Below, piece after piece: positions 15,706-22,521 of a stretch of DNA of 22,604 nucleotides. Numbering within the stretch: the first letter of the stretch is position 1; every line of letters begins with the position of its first letter. The stretch covers positions 1-22,604 of the forward strand of contig DATJFQ010000092.1 in assembly GCA_035495555.1 (NCBI GenBank), in the 5' to 3' direction. The notes beneath the pieces are model-generated. The model saw nothing but the letters and a program-made list of their open reading frames with translations. It made no database searches and was not told the origin of the DNA. This DNA is from DATJFQ01 sp035495555 (GTDB lineage Bacteria; Acidobacteriota; Vicinamibacteria; Vicinamibacterales; 2-12-FULL-66-21). The position numbers and the translations under genes are program-made.

Positions 15706-16943
15706 CGAAGAATACCACGGTAAAGATGCCCCCTCAGCGGCCCGATCAGGAAGATCGATCCCGCAACGACCGTCGTCCGATCGAGCCGGAGCGCCTGCTC
15801 CAGGGCGGCGAGCGGATCCGCTATCGTACGAACGTTCGCATGAACGGCGCGGGCGATTGCCGCAATCTCCGACGCACGCATCGCGCGCGGCGACGGAGCC
15901 GTCGTGCAGACGATCTCGGCAGCGACGGGCGCCAGGATCGAGAGCATCTCGTCGATCGCCTTGTCGCGCATGGCGCCGAACACGAGCGTGATCGGCTGGC
16001 GCTCCGCATCCGCAAGATGCGACGCCAGCACGCGCGCGCCGGCAGGATTGTGCGCCGCGTCGATGATCACGCGGCGGCCGTCCACCTCAAACTGCTCCAG
16101 ACGCCCCGGCCAGCGGACGTCAGCCAGGCCTGTCGCAATTGCGGCGTGTCCTATTCGAATGCCGCGGTCTTCGAGTGTTTCCGCAAGACCGATCGCGACC
16201 GCCGCGTTCGAGATCTGATGCGCGCCGGCCAGGCCGAGCCGCAGTGCCGCGGCGCGTTCGACGAACGCCGGCGTGTCTGCCCGGACAATCGGCGCGCCCA
16301 CAGACGCGCAGACGTCTTCAATCGCAGATCGCGCCTCGTCCGGAAGGGGTCCGAGAACCATGGGCACACCGGGTTTGGCGATCCCGGCCTTCTCCCGCGC
16401 GATCGAGGTCAGGGTGCTGCCAAGCTGCGCCTGGTGGTCGAAGTCGATGGATACGATCGCCGTCGCGGCTGGGTCCACCACGTTGGTCGCATCGAGGCGC
16501 CCGCCGAGGCCGACTTCGATGATCGCGAGTTCGACGCCGGCGTCTCGGAACAAATCGAAGGCAACCGCGGTCGTGCACTCGAAGAAGGTGGGTGGCGCCT
16601 CGAACGTCCCGTCCGCAAGGAACCGCTCCACGATGGTCCGGACCTTCGCCGCAGACGATTCGAGCCCGGCGCGATCGATTGCTGCGCCGTCGATGACGAA
16701 GCGTTCCTCGATGCGTTCGAGATGCGGTGAGGTATAGCGCGCGGTGCGATGTCTTGCGGCGCGCAGGATCGCGTCGAGCATGGCCGCCACGGAACCCTTG
16801 CCGTTGGTGCCCGCGATGTGGACAGACGAGAACGCGCGTTCGGGACGATTCAGCGCTGCACACAGCAGGCGCATGCTGTCGAGCCCGAACTTCATGCCGA
16901 ACTGCTCGAGCGCGAACAGAAACTCGATCGGCGAGTCGGTCAC
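15702..16943 (-). CDS. folC: Bifunctional folylpolyglutamate/dihydrofolate synthase
   Basis: 413 residues from GTG 16943. Mur-ligase fold: P-loop GTNGKGS at 45-51, YTSPHL at 70-75, the VGLGGRLDATNV stretch, SIDFDHQAQLGSTLTSIAREKAGI, and IDAAHNPAGARVL in the C-terminal domain. It adds glutamate to dihydropteroate and to reduced folates in the cytoplasm. It starts 9 bases after accD, the same order as in many bacteria (accD-folC). The stop overlaps lptD by 4 bases. No clear ribosome binding site is visible, so translational coupling is likely. Confidence 0.94.
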   Translation of the reverse strand: MTDSPIEFLFALEQFGMKFGLDSMRLLCAALNRPERAFSSVHIAGTNGKGSVAAMLDAILRAARHRTARYTSPHLERIEERFVIDGAAIDRAGLESSAAKVRTIVERFLADGTFEAPPTFFECTTAVAFDLFRDAGVELAIIEVGLGGRLDATNVVDPAATAIVSIDFDHQAQLGSTLTSIAREKAGIAKPGVPMVLGPLPDEARSAIEDVCASVGAPIVRADTPAFVERAAALRLGLAGAHQISNAAVAIGLAETLEDRGIRIGHAAIATGLADVRWPGRLEQFEVDGRRVIIDAAHNPAGARVLASHLADAERQPITLVFGAMRDKAIDEMLSILAPVAAEIVCTTAPSPRAMRASEIAAIARAVHANVRTIADPLAALEQALRLDRTTVVAGSIFLIGPLRGHLYRGILR

Positions 16944-16952
16944 AAATCGAGA

Positions 16953-17903
16953 CTACTCGGTTGGCTGTGAGATGTCCTGCAGTTCCGCCTCGGCCGCCGT
17001 CTCTCCGACGGCGGAGGCCGTGTCGCGGCTCGTCTGATGCGCGCGGTCGCCCCTGGCCGGCCGGCCGGCGCCGAATTTCAGAATCCTGGCGATCGCCGGC
17101 TTCACTTCCCGGCGGTCCACCACCATGTCGAGCATCCCGTGCTCGAGCAGGAACTCGCTGCGTTGAAAGCCTTCCGGCAGCTGCTGTCGAATCGTCTGCT
17201 CGATCACCCGGGGCCCCGCGAATCCAATGAGCGCCTTCGGTTCCGCGATGTTGACGTCGCCCAGCATCGCGAACGACGCGGTCACGCCGCCGGTGGTCGG
17301 GTCTGTGAGCAGCGAAATGTAGGGGAGATGCGCGCGGTCGAGCCGTGCGAGCGCCGCGCTGATCTTGGCCATCTGCATCAGCGACAGCGCGCCTTCCATC
17401 ATGCGCGCGCCGCCGGAGCAGGAGACGATGATCACGGGCAGCCGCCGTTCGATCGCGCGTTCGATTGCGCGCGTGATCTTTTCGCCGACCACCACGCCCA
17501 TGCTGCCGCCGATGAAGCTGTACTCCATGGCGGCAATCGACGTTTCGATCCCGTCGACTTTGCCGACCGCGCAAATAACGGCGTCGTTGAGGCCCGTACT
17601 TGCAATCGTCGACTCGAGCCGCTTTCGATAGGGCTTCGTGTCGGTGAACTTCAGCGGGTCGATCGACCGCAGGTTCGCGTCGAACTCCTGCCACGGACCG
17701 TCGAAGAGCATCTTCAAGCGCTCGGCAGCGCTGACCCTGAAGTGATGTCCACATTTCGGACAGACGTTCAGAGTACTGACGAGATCCTTGTTGTAGATGA
17801 TCTCGGCACACGACGGGCATTTGACCCAGAGACCCTCAGGAACGCGGCTTTCCTTGTCCGTCCTCGGCTCGATCGGCTTCCTGACCTTCTTGAACCAGGC
17901 CAT
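16953..17903 (-). CDS. accD: Acetyl-CoA carboxylase carboxyltransferase subunit beta
   Basis: 316 residues. The N-terminal zinc ribbon uses Cys29, Cys32, Cys48 and Cys51 (VKCPSCAEII, NVCPKCGHHF). The crotonase-like carboxyltransferase core shows SFIGGSMGVVVGEKITRAIE, IIVSCSGGARMMEG and LTDPTTGGVTASFAMLGDVNIAEP. It works with AccA to transfer carboxyl from biotin to acetyl-CoA, giving malonyl-CoA for fatty acids. The tail after about residue 285 is a low-complexity Ala/Glu/Arg extension. No ribosome binding site precedes ATG 17903, but TATAAG lies 9 bases upstream. It heads the long minus-strand operon. Confidence 0.96.
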   Translation of the reverse strand: MAWFKKVRKPIEPRTDKESRVPEGLWVKCPSCAEIIYNKDLVSTLNVCPKCGHHFRVSAAERLKMLFDGPWQEFDANLRSIDPLKFTDTKPYRKRLESTIASTGLNDAVICAVGKVDGIETSIAAMEYSFIGGSMGVVVGEKITRAIERAIERRLPVIIVSCSGGARMMEGALSLMQMAKISAALARLDRAHLPYISLLTDPTTGGVTASFAMLGDVNIAEPKALIGFAGPRVIEQTIRQQLPEGFQRSEFLLEHGMLDMVVDRREVKPAIARILKFGAGRPARGDRAHQTSRDTASAVGETAAEAELQDISQPTE

Positions 17904-17912
17904 TTCGTTGAG

Positions 17913-17918
17913 CTTATA
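17913..17918 (-). promoter_or_regulatory. -10-like hexamer before accD
   Basis: TATAAG on the minus strand ends 9 bases before ATG 17903. It lies in the 87-base gap after the kinase stop. A start point a few bases before or at the ATG would leave almost no leader. No -35 box was recognised. Confidence 0.4.
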
Positions 17919-17990
17919 CCAACCCTCGCACGCGAAGGTCGTGGAGGTCGCCGGCCGCAGCCCGAGCGCAGGCGAGGAGATTCACCGCCG

Positions 17991-18629
17991 TCACTTCGTC
18001 CGCGGCACGTAGTACCGCGTCCCGGCGCCAAACCCGCGCACCTGGCGTATGAGGTCGTCGAGCGTTTCGTCGCCCCATGAGAGGTCGAACTGCGACGTCT
18101 CGACGACGAGCAGCGGAGTCGACGCGTAGTGAAAGAAGAAATGGTTGTAGGCTTCGTTCAACTCACGGACGTAGTCCGGCTCGAGCTGAGGCAGGTCGGG
18201 ATTCGCGCGTCCGCGGTCCTTCAGCCGCTTTCGAACGACGTCGGTTGGCGATTGCAGGTAGATCACCAGATCCGGCGATGGCACGTCCTGCGCCAGCAGC
18301 TCGAACAGCCGCTGGTAGATGAACAGCTCGTTGTCGTCGAGATTCAGGTACGCGTAGATCTTGTCGCGCTCGAACAGGTAGTCGCAGACCGTGAGCTGGC
18401 TGAAGAGGTCCGTCTGCCGAAGCGTGGTCTGCTGGCGGTGGCGCGCGAGGGTGTAGAAGAGTTGGGATTGAAAGGCAGCGCCCGGCCGCCCCGCGTAGAA
18501 ATCCGCGAGGAACGGATTGTCAGGCTCGTCGAGGACGCTCGTCGCATCGAGCCGCGCGCCCAGCCGGTCCGCCAGCGCGGACTTGCCGGCGCCTGGCGGT
18601 CCCTCAATGGCGATGTACCGATGCTCCAA
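17991..18629 (-). CDS. Deoxynucleoside kinase (dAK/dGK family)
   Basis: 212 residues from TTG 18629. P-loop GPPGAGKS at 10-17, FQSQLFYTLARHRQ, the DYLFERDKIYA segment that carries the catalytic base and Arg, and PDLVIYLQSPTDVVRKRLKDRGR, the lid region. The family phosphorylates deoxyadenosine, deoxyguanosine or other deoxynucleosides for dNTP salvage; specificity cannot be read here. The frame is open back to 18800, but that would overlap the divergent menC gene by over 100 bases. No ATG or GTG lies between 18629 and the P-loop. TATACT (18638-18643) is 8 bases upstream, so a leaderless TTG start is possible but unusual. Confidence 0.82.
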   Translation of the reverse strand: MEHRYIAIEGPPGAGKSALADRLGARLDATSVLDEPDNPFLADFYAGRPGAAFQSQLFYTLARHRQQTTLRQTDLFSQLTVCDYLFERDKIYAYLNLDDNELFIYQRLFELLAQDVPSPDLVIYLQSPTDVVRKRLKDRGRANPDLPQLEPDYVRELNEAYNHFFFHYASTPLLVVETSQFDLSWGDETLDDLIRQVRGFGAGTRYYVPRTK

Positions 18630-18637
18630 TCGGGAGG

Positions 18638-18643
18638 AGTATA
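18638..18643 (-). promoter_or_regulatory. -10-like hexamer before the deoxynucleoside kinase
   Basis: TATACT on the minus strand ends 8 bases before TTG 18629, in the 40-base gap between divergent genes. It supports the short start for the kinase. Confidence 0.4.
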
Positions 18644-18658
18644 GCCGACGGCTGAGTA

Positions 18659-18664
18659 CATAAT
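18659..18664 (+). promoter_or_regulatory. -10-like hexamer before menC
   Basis: CATAAT ends 5 bases before GTG 18670. GAGG (18665-18668) is too close to the GTG to be a normal ribosome binding site, so a leaderless or near-leaderless message is likely. Confidence 0.35.
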
Positions 18665-18669
18665 GAGGC

Positions 18670-19779
18670 GTGCGTTTCGAGCGCCTCCAGCTCCGATTGC
18701 TGCGCCTGCCGCTCGTGCACTTTTTCGAGACCAGCTTCGAACGCGTGTACAGCCGCACCTTCGTGCTGGTCACGTTGACCGCGGACGGCGTGGAGGGCAC
18801 CGGCGAGTGCGTCGCCGATCTGACCCCCTTCTACAGCTCGGAGACCGCCACGACGGCCTGGCACATCATCAAGGACGTCATCGCCCCGATGCTGCTCGGG
18901 CGCACGTTCGAACACGCAAGCGGCGTCTTTCCCGCGCTGCACGCGATCCGCGGCCACAACATGGCGAAAGCGGCGGTGGAGATGGCCGCCTGGGATGCGG
19001 AGGCGCGGCAGCGCCTTGTGCCGTTGGCGCGGCTCCTTGGCGGGACGCGCGACCGCATAGAATCGGGGGTCTCGGTCGGCATCCAGGATTCGCTCGCGCA
19101 GCTCGCCGGCAAGATCGAGATGGAACTCGCCGCGGGTTACCGCCGCATCAAGATCAAAATCAAGCCGGGATGGGACATCGAGGCGGTCCGAATGGTACGC
19201 GCACGCTTCGACGGGATCCCGCTGATGGTGGACGCCAACGCGGCGTATACGCTTGCCGATGCCGATCATCTTGCGGGTCTCGACCAATTCGACCTGATGA
19301 TGATCGAGCAGCCGCTGGACTACGACGACGTGAACGATCACGTGCGGCTGCAGCAGCAGCTGCGCACGCCGATCTGTCTCGACGAATCGATCCATACGCC
19401 GAAGATTGCGCGGGAGGCCATCGAGGCCGGCGCCTGCCGCATCATCAACATCAAGCCGGGGCGCCTCGGGGGGCACGCGGAATCCATCCGCGTGCACGAC
19501 ATCGCGGCCGCGCACGGCGTGCCGGTGTGGCACGGCGGCATGCTCGAGAGCGGCATCGGCCGCGCTCACAACATTCATCTCGCATCGCTGCCGAATTTCA
19601 CGCTGCCCGGAGATATCGCGGCGAGCCGCCGTTACTATGCGCCGGATTTGATCGAGCCGGCGATTGAGGTCGGGGCGGACGGCACCATCCCCGTCCCCGA
19701 CGGCCCGGGCATCGGGGTGAACATCGATTGGGAGCGTGTGGCACATGCCACGCTCGATACGCTCGAGCTGCGGGCTTAG
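18670..19779 (+). CDS. menC: o-Succinylbenzoate synthase / N-succinylamino acid racemase
   Basis: 369 residues from GTG 18670. Enolase superfamily, muconate-lactonising subgroup. Catalytic Lys161 and Lys163 lie in RRIKIKIKPGWD, metal ligands are Asp188 (MVDANAAY), Glu213 (MIEQPLD) and Asp238 (LDES), and the second base is Lys262 (NIKPGRLGG). The C-terminal WHGGMLESGIGRAHN and PGDIAASRRYY are typical of the OSBS/NSAR group. The enzyme may make o-succinylbenzoate for menaquinone, racemise N-succinylamino acids, or both. No other men gene is in the window, so the racemase role remains open. It diverges from the kinase, and a heptamer array follows its stop. Confidence 0.9.
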   Translation: MRFERLQLRLLRLPLVHFFETSFERVYSRTFVLVTLTADGVEGTGECVADLTPFYSSETATTAWHIIKDVIAPMLLGRTFEHASGVFPALHAIRGHNMAKAAVEMAAWDAEARQRLVPLARLLGGTRDRIESGVSVGIQDSLAQLAGKIEMELAAGYRRIKIKIKPGWDIEAVRMVRARFDGIPLMVDANAAYTLADADHLAGLDQFDLMMIEQPLDYDDVNDHVRLQQQLRTPICLDESIHTPKIAREAIEAGACRIINIKPGRLGGHAESIRVHDIAAAHGVPVWHGGMLESGIGRAHNIHLASLPNFTLPGDIAASRRYYAPDLIEPAIEVGADGTIPVPDGPGIGVNIDWERVAHATLDTLELRA

Positions 19780-19796
19780 GCGTGTGCTCGTCCATC

Positions 19797-19887
19797 CATC
19801 GAACATCGAGCATCCAACATCGAGCATCGAGCATCGAGCATCGAACATCGAGCATCGTCCATCGAACATCGTCCATCGAACATCGTC
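19797..19887 (+). repeat. Tandem heptamer array, CATCGNN x 13
   Basis: Thirteen contiguous 7-base units begin CATCG (one reads CATCC). Their last two bases are AA, AG, AA, AG, AG, AG, AA, AG, TC, AA, TC, AA, TC, and a degenerate fourteenth unit follows. There are no spacers, so this is not CRISPR. It fills nearly all of the 126-base gap between menC and the HEAT/cyclophilin gene and stops just before the latter's ribosome binding site. The second half alternates AA and TC units, giving a 14-base higher-order repeat. Confidence 0.93.
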
Positions 19888-19905
19888 CCTCGCCCTGGAG
19901 ACTGA

Positions 19906-22038
19906 ATGCAGGTGAATCGACCTTCGCTTCTGTTGGCAGCGTTCGCGATCAGCACGGCGTGCGCGAGTGCGCCGCCGCGGAAGCCGGTGAACCCCGCCTC
20001 TACGGAAAACCAGAAGATGGCGTGGATTCTTCAGATGGAAGATCAGCGCGTGCTGCACCTGCCGGCTCCACCGCCGGTTCAGCCGGCCGCGGCTGCTTCG
20101 AAGAAGACGCAGACCGCGCCGCCTCCGCCGCCCGACCTGCTGAAGCTGCTCGCCGATCCTGAGCCTCGCATTCGACGGCGGGCCGCGCTCGCGGTGGGCC
20201 GCGCGGGCCTGTCCGACGGCGTCGAGCCGCTCGAGGCGACGCTGCAGGACGCCGATCCTGATGTGCGGCAGATGGGGGCGTTCGCCCTTGGCCTGCTCGC
20301 GGACGAACGCGCGACGCCGGCGCTGACGATCGCATTACAGGATCGAGACCCGCGCGTGCGGGGCCGCGCGGCCGAGGCGCTCGGCTTGGCCGGCGATGCG
20401 AGCGCCGCGGCGGCGGTGGGCCAGATGGTCGCGGGGTACGTCAAACAAGGCGCGATCGCGTCGGTCGCACCAGACGAGGAGACGTTTCCCGGAACCCCGG
20501 AGTCCGACGCGGTGCGGCTCGGCCTGTTCGCGCTCGTTCGGATGAAGGCGTGGGACCCGCTGGCGGCGGCGGTGCTGGATGGTTCGGGTCACGCCGTCTC
20601 GCGCTGGTGGCCCATCGCGTGGTCGCTGCAACGGCTCAACGACAAACGCGCGCTCCCGGCGCTGCAGCAGCTTGCTGAGGGGCAGGGTGCGTATACCACC
20701 GCGTTTGCGGCCCGCGGACTCGGCGCGATCCGTGATCCGTCCTCCGTGCCCGTGCTGCTCCGCGTGCTGACGTCGGCCAAAGGGCAGGTGCCATTGACGG
20801 TTTCCGCCGTCCGGGCGCTCGCACAAATCGGGGGCCGCGACGCATCGGCTGCCGTACTGCGAGTGCTGACGGGCGACAACGTCGATCCCAACGTTGCCAT
20901 CGAGGCTGTGGACGCGCTCGGCGCGCTGAAAAGCAAAGAGGCGCTGCCGTACGTGCAGAACCTGATGACGGACAAATGGCCGACCATGAGAGCGGCAGCG
21001 ATTCACGCCGCCGCGCGCATTGACCCCGAGGGATTTCTCATCACCCTGTCGGGAATGGACGTCGACCCGAACTGGATCGTGCGCGCCGCCCTTGCCGATG
21101 TGCTCGGAACGCTGCCGCCGCCGATGGCGACCGGTCGCCTGCAGCAGATGCTGAAGGACTCCGACCGTCGCGTCTTTCCCTCGGTGCTCTCGGCGTTGGT
21201 GAAGCTGAAAGCGCCAGAGGCCGAACAGACGGCGCTTGCGGCGTTGAAGGACCCGGACTTTGGCGTTCGCGCGGCGGCCGCCGAGGCGGTCGCGGAGTTG
21301 AAACCGGGCGCCGCCGCCGCCGCATTGCGGGATGCGTATCGTGCGGGCGAAGGGGACGCCAATTACACCGCACGCGCGGCTGCGCTCACCGCGCTCGCGA
21401 AATTGGGCGCCTCCGAGGCCCTGCCCACGCTGCGGACCGCGTTGGCCGACAAGGACTGGGCGGTGCGCGTGCACGCTGCCGACCTCATCGCGTCGCTGGA
21501 CCCTTCGGCAGCGGCTGAAGCCAGGTCAGCCATCCGCCCCGTTCCAAACGCTCCCATCGTCGCGTACGACTCGCCGGATCTGATCGGGCCGCCGTATTCG
21601 CCGCACGTCTATATCGAGACGAGCAAAGGCACGATCGAAATCGAGCTGGCCGTCCTCGACGCGCCTCAGACGTCACAGAACTTCATGGCACTCGCGCGCA
21701 AAGGGTTCTTCAACGGCCTGCAGATCCACCGGGTGGTTCCGAACTTCGTCGTCCAGGACGGCGATCCGCGCGGCGACGGGTCCGGCGGGCCCGGCTATAC
21801 GATTCGCGACGAGCTGAACGATCGACCGTATCTGCGGGGGACTGTGGGCATGGCGCTCGACTGGCGCGACACCGGCGGCAGTCAGTTCTTCATCACGCAC
21901 TCACCGCAGCCGCACCTCGATGCCAAGTACACGGTGTTCGGCCACGTGGTGAAGGGGATGGAGGTCGTGGATCGGCTGCAGCAGCTCGATACGATTCAAA
22001 AGGTGACGGTGTGGGATGGGAAGGCGCCGATGAAATAA
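19906..22038 (+). CDS. HEAT-repeat lipoprotein fused to a cyclophilin-type peptidyl-prolyl isomerase
   Basis: 710 residues from ATG 19906, with GGAG (19897-19900) 5 bases upstream. A hydrophobic N-terminus ends in ISTAC, so Cys19 could be lipidated, though Ser at -3 is unusual. A Pro/Ala linker covers about 50-75. HEAT-like repeats follow from about 78 to 545 (DPEPRIRRRAALAVGRAG, DADPDVRQMGAFALG, DRDPRVRGRAAEALG and many more). The cyclophilin domain at about 564-708 has HRVVPNFVVQDGDP with the catalytic Arg, Phe and Gln, then GGSQFFIT and LDAKYTVFGHVVKG. The Trp of human cyclophilin A is His here, as in many bacterial forms. Likely a periplasmic, membrane-tethered folding factor whose HEAT solenoid holds clients or partners; the partner is unknown. 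Confidence 0.9.
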   Translation: MQVNRPSLLLAAFAISTACASAPPRKPVNPASTENQKMAWILQMEDQRVLHLPAPPPVQPAAAASKKTQTAPPPPPDLLKLLADPEPRIRRRAALAVGRAGLSDGVEPLEATLQDADPDVRQMGAFALGLLADERATPALTIALQDRDPRVRGRAAEALGLAGDASAAAAVGQMVAGYVKQGAIASVAPDEETFPGTPESDAVRLGLFALVRMKAWDPLAAAVLDGSGHAVSRWWPIAWSLQRLNDKRALPALQQLAEGQGAYTTAFAARGLGAIRDPSSVPVLLRVLTSAKGQVPLTVSAVRALAQIGGRDASAAVLRVLTGDNVDPNVAIEAVDALGALKSKEALPYVQNLMTDKWPTMRAAAIHAAARIDPEGFLITLSGMDVDPNWIVRAALADVLGTLPPPMATGRLQQMLKDSDRRVFPSVLSALVKLKAPEAEQTALAALKDPDFGVRAAAAEAVAELKPGAAAAALRDAYRAGEGDANYTARAAALTALAKLGASEALPTLRTALADKDWAVRVHAADLIASLDPSAAAEARSAIRPVPNAPIVAYDSPDLIGPPYSPHVYIETSKGTIEIELAVLDAPQTSQNFMALARKGFFNGLQIHRVVPNFVVQDGDPRGDGSGGPGYTIRDELNDRPYLRGTVGMALDWRDTGGSQFFITHSPQPHLDAKYTVFGHVVKGMEVVDRLQQLDTIQKVTVWDGKAPMK

Positions 22039-22152
22039 CTCCGCAACTTCACAACGTCCAATTGCGCGAGGAGCTTGCGCCGTGCGTTCACCTGGCTGGT
22101 GCGTGCGGGCACCTTGAGTAGTTCCCTCGTTGTGTCGTGATCAGGTACAAAC

Positions 22153-22182
22153 AAAAACGGGGGCGACGACGCCCCCGTTTTT
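22153..22182. terminator. Strong bidirectional intrinsic terminator
   Basis: AAAAACGGGGGCG (22153-22165) and CGCCCCCGTTTTT (22170-22182) are perfect 13-base complements around the loop ACGA. The T5 and A5 tracts make it work in both directions. On the minus strand it ends mini-gene A, 13 bases after its stop. On the plus strand it would end the HEAT/cyclophilin transcript after a 114-base tail. The gap 22039-22152 holds no supported gene; a degenerate AACTYCRC octamer stretch lies at its start. Confidence 0.93.
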
Positions 22183-22195
22183 GGCGGTGGACAGC

Positions 22196-22249
22196 TTACC
22201 GTTTCTTGCCGCCCTTTTTCTTTCCGCCTTTAGCAGTCTTCTTGGCCAT
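22196..22249 (-). CDS. Mini-gene A: 17-residue Lys/Gly-rich peptide MAKKTAKGGKKKGGKKR
   Basis: ATG 22249 to TAA 22196 encodes 17 residues: eight Lys, one Arg, four Gly, two Ala, one Thr and Met. It has no acidic or bulky hydrophobic residue. Residues 7-16 are two copies of KGGKK. A purine-rich AAGGGGGG lies about 10 bases upstream as a likely ribosome binding site, and the strong terminator at 22153-22182 begins 13 bases after the stop. A second gene at 22451-22504 encodes the identical peptide with eight synonymous codon differences, the main evidence that this is a real gene. Such a peptide would be disordered and bind nucleic acid or other polyanions; nucleoid, ribosome or RNA binding is inference. 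No known family recognised. Confidence 0.75.
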   Translation of the reverse strand: MAKKTAKGGKKKGGKKR

Positions 22250-22396
22250 GCGCTTTATCCCCCCCTTCGTGTGGGATTGACCGCGAGGAGCACCCATCGC
22301 ATCGCAGCGTCGCTGCCTCCCGGCACGTCGACGGTGCGCCTGCCGGCGCTCGTCGCTTCTTTGCTGAGTCCCGCACTACGCGGGGCCTTCGCAGAT

Positions 22397-22435
22397 AAAA
22401 AAATCGGGGGTGTCCAAGTTGCCTTGTCACCCCCC
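22397..22435 (-). terminator. Intrinsic terminator of mini-gene B
   Basis: On the minus strand a GGGGGTG/CACCCCC outer stem and a CAAG/CTTG inner stem enclose the loop GCAA, with one or two unpaired bases between them. A run of seven T follows after a short GAT-containing spacer. It lies 15 bases after the stop of mini-gene B and upstream of mini-gene A, so the two genes are probably separate transcripts. The 147 bases 22250-22396 between A and this site hold no supported gene, only the presumed promoter and leader of A. Confidence 0.8.
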
Positions 22436-22450
22436 AGACCGGTCGGCGGC

Positions 22451-22504
22451 TTAGCGCTTCTTCCCGCCCTTTTTCTTGCCGCCCTTCGCAGTCTTTTTCG
22501 CCAT
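22451..22504 (-). CDS. Mini-gene B: identical 17-residue Lys/Gly-rich peptide MAKKTAKGGKKKGGKKR
   Basis: ATG 22504 to TAA 22451 encodes exactly the peptide of mini-gene A. Codons 2, 3, 6, 7, 9, 14, 16 and 17 differ and every difference is silent. AAGGAGG stands 5 bases before the ATG, the best ribosome binding site in the window. Its terminator starts 15 bases after the stop. The flanks of A and B are not obviously alike, so this is not a fresh duplication; the two have diverged while the peptide stayed fixed. Two copies, strong initiation and dedicated terminators suggest high expression. Function unknown; a nucleic-acid-binding role is inferred from charge only. Confidence 0.82.
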   Translation of the reverse strand: MAKKTAKGGKKKGGKKR

Positions 22505-22506
22505 TA

Positions 22507-22521
22507 GTTCCTCCTTGGAAC
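22507..22521 (-). promoter_or_regulatory. Hairpin enclosing the ribosome binding site of mini-gene B
   Basis: On the minus strand GTTCC AAGGA GGAAC is a perfect 5-bp stem with a 5-base loop. The AAGGAGG sits in its loop and 3' arm, directly before ATG 22504. It could limit translation until opened by temperature, a protein or the ribosome. The 100 bases 22505-22604 otherwise hold a near-palindrome, GGTTACCGGTGACC (22537-22550), and no gene. Confidence 0.5.

Noticed and set aside
13483..15723. 746-codon open frame antisense to lptD
   Set aside because: LptD on the minus strand has a signal peptide and its hallmark motifs. The antisense frame shows only biased composition.
18630..18800. N-terminal extension of the deoxynucleoside kinase back to 18800
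   Set aside because: It would overlap the divergent menC coding region by over 100 bases, and the extra residues are Arg/Ser-rich shadow sequence. The P-loop belongs near the N-terminus in this family.
19797..19887. Possible CRISPR array
   Set aside because: Units are 7 bases and contiguous with no spacers, and no cas gene is present.
22039..22152. Minus-strand protein-like stretch (reads ELLKVPARTSQVNARRKLLA)
   Set aside because: It has no credible start and no ribosome binding site, and it begins inside the terminator hairpin. It continues only as the antisense of the cyclophilin domain. A remnant of an old gene end cannot be excluded.
22230..22430. 66-codon minus-strand frame between the mini-genes
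   Set aside because: It begins inside the terminator of mini-gene B and overlaps mini-gene A in another frame. Its Arg/Cys-rich translation resembles no protein.
22130..22507. 125-codon plus-strand frame over both mini-genes
   Set aside because: It runs through two strong terminators and is antisense to the two mini-genes, whose silent-only differences mark the minus strand as coding.
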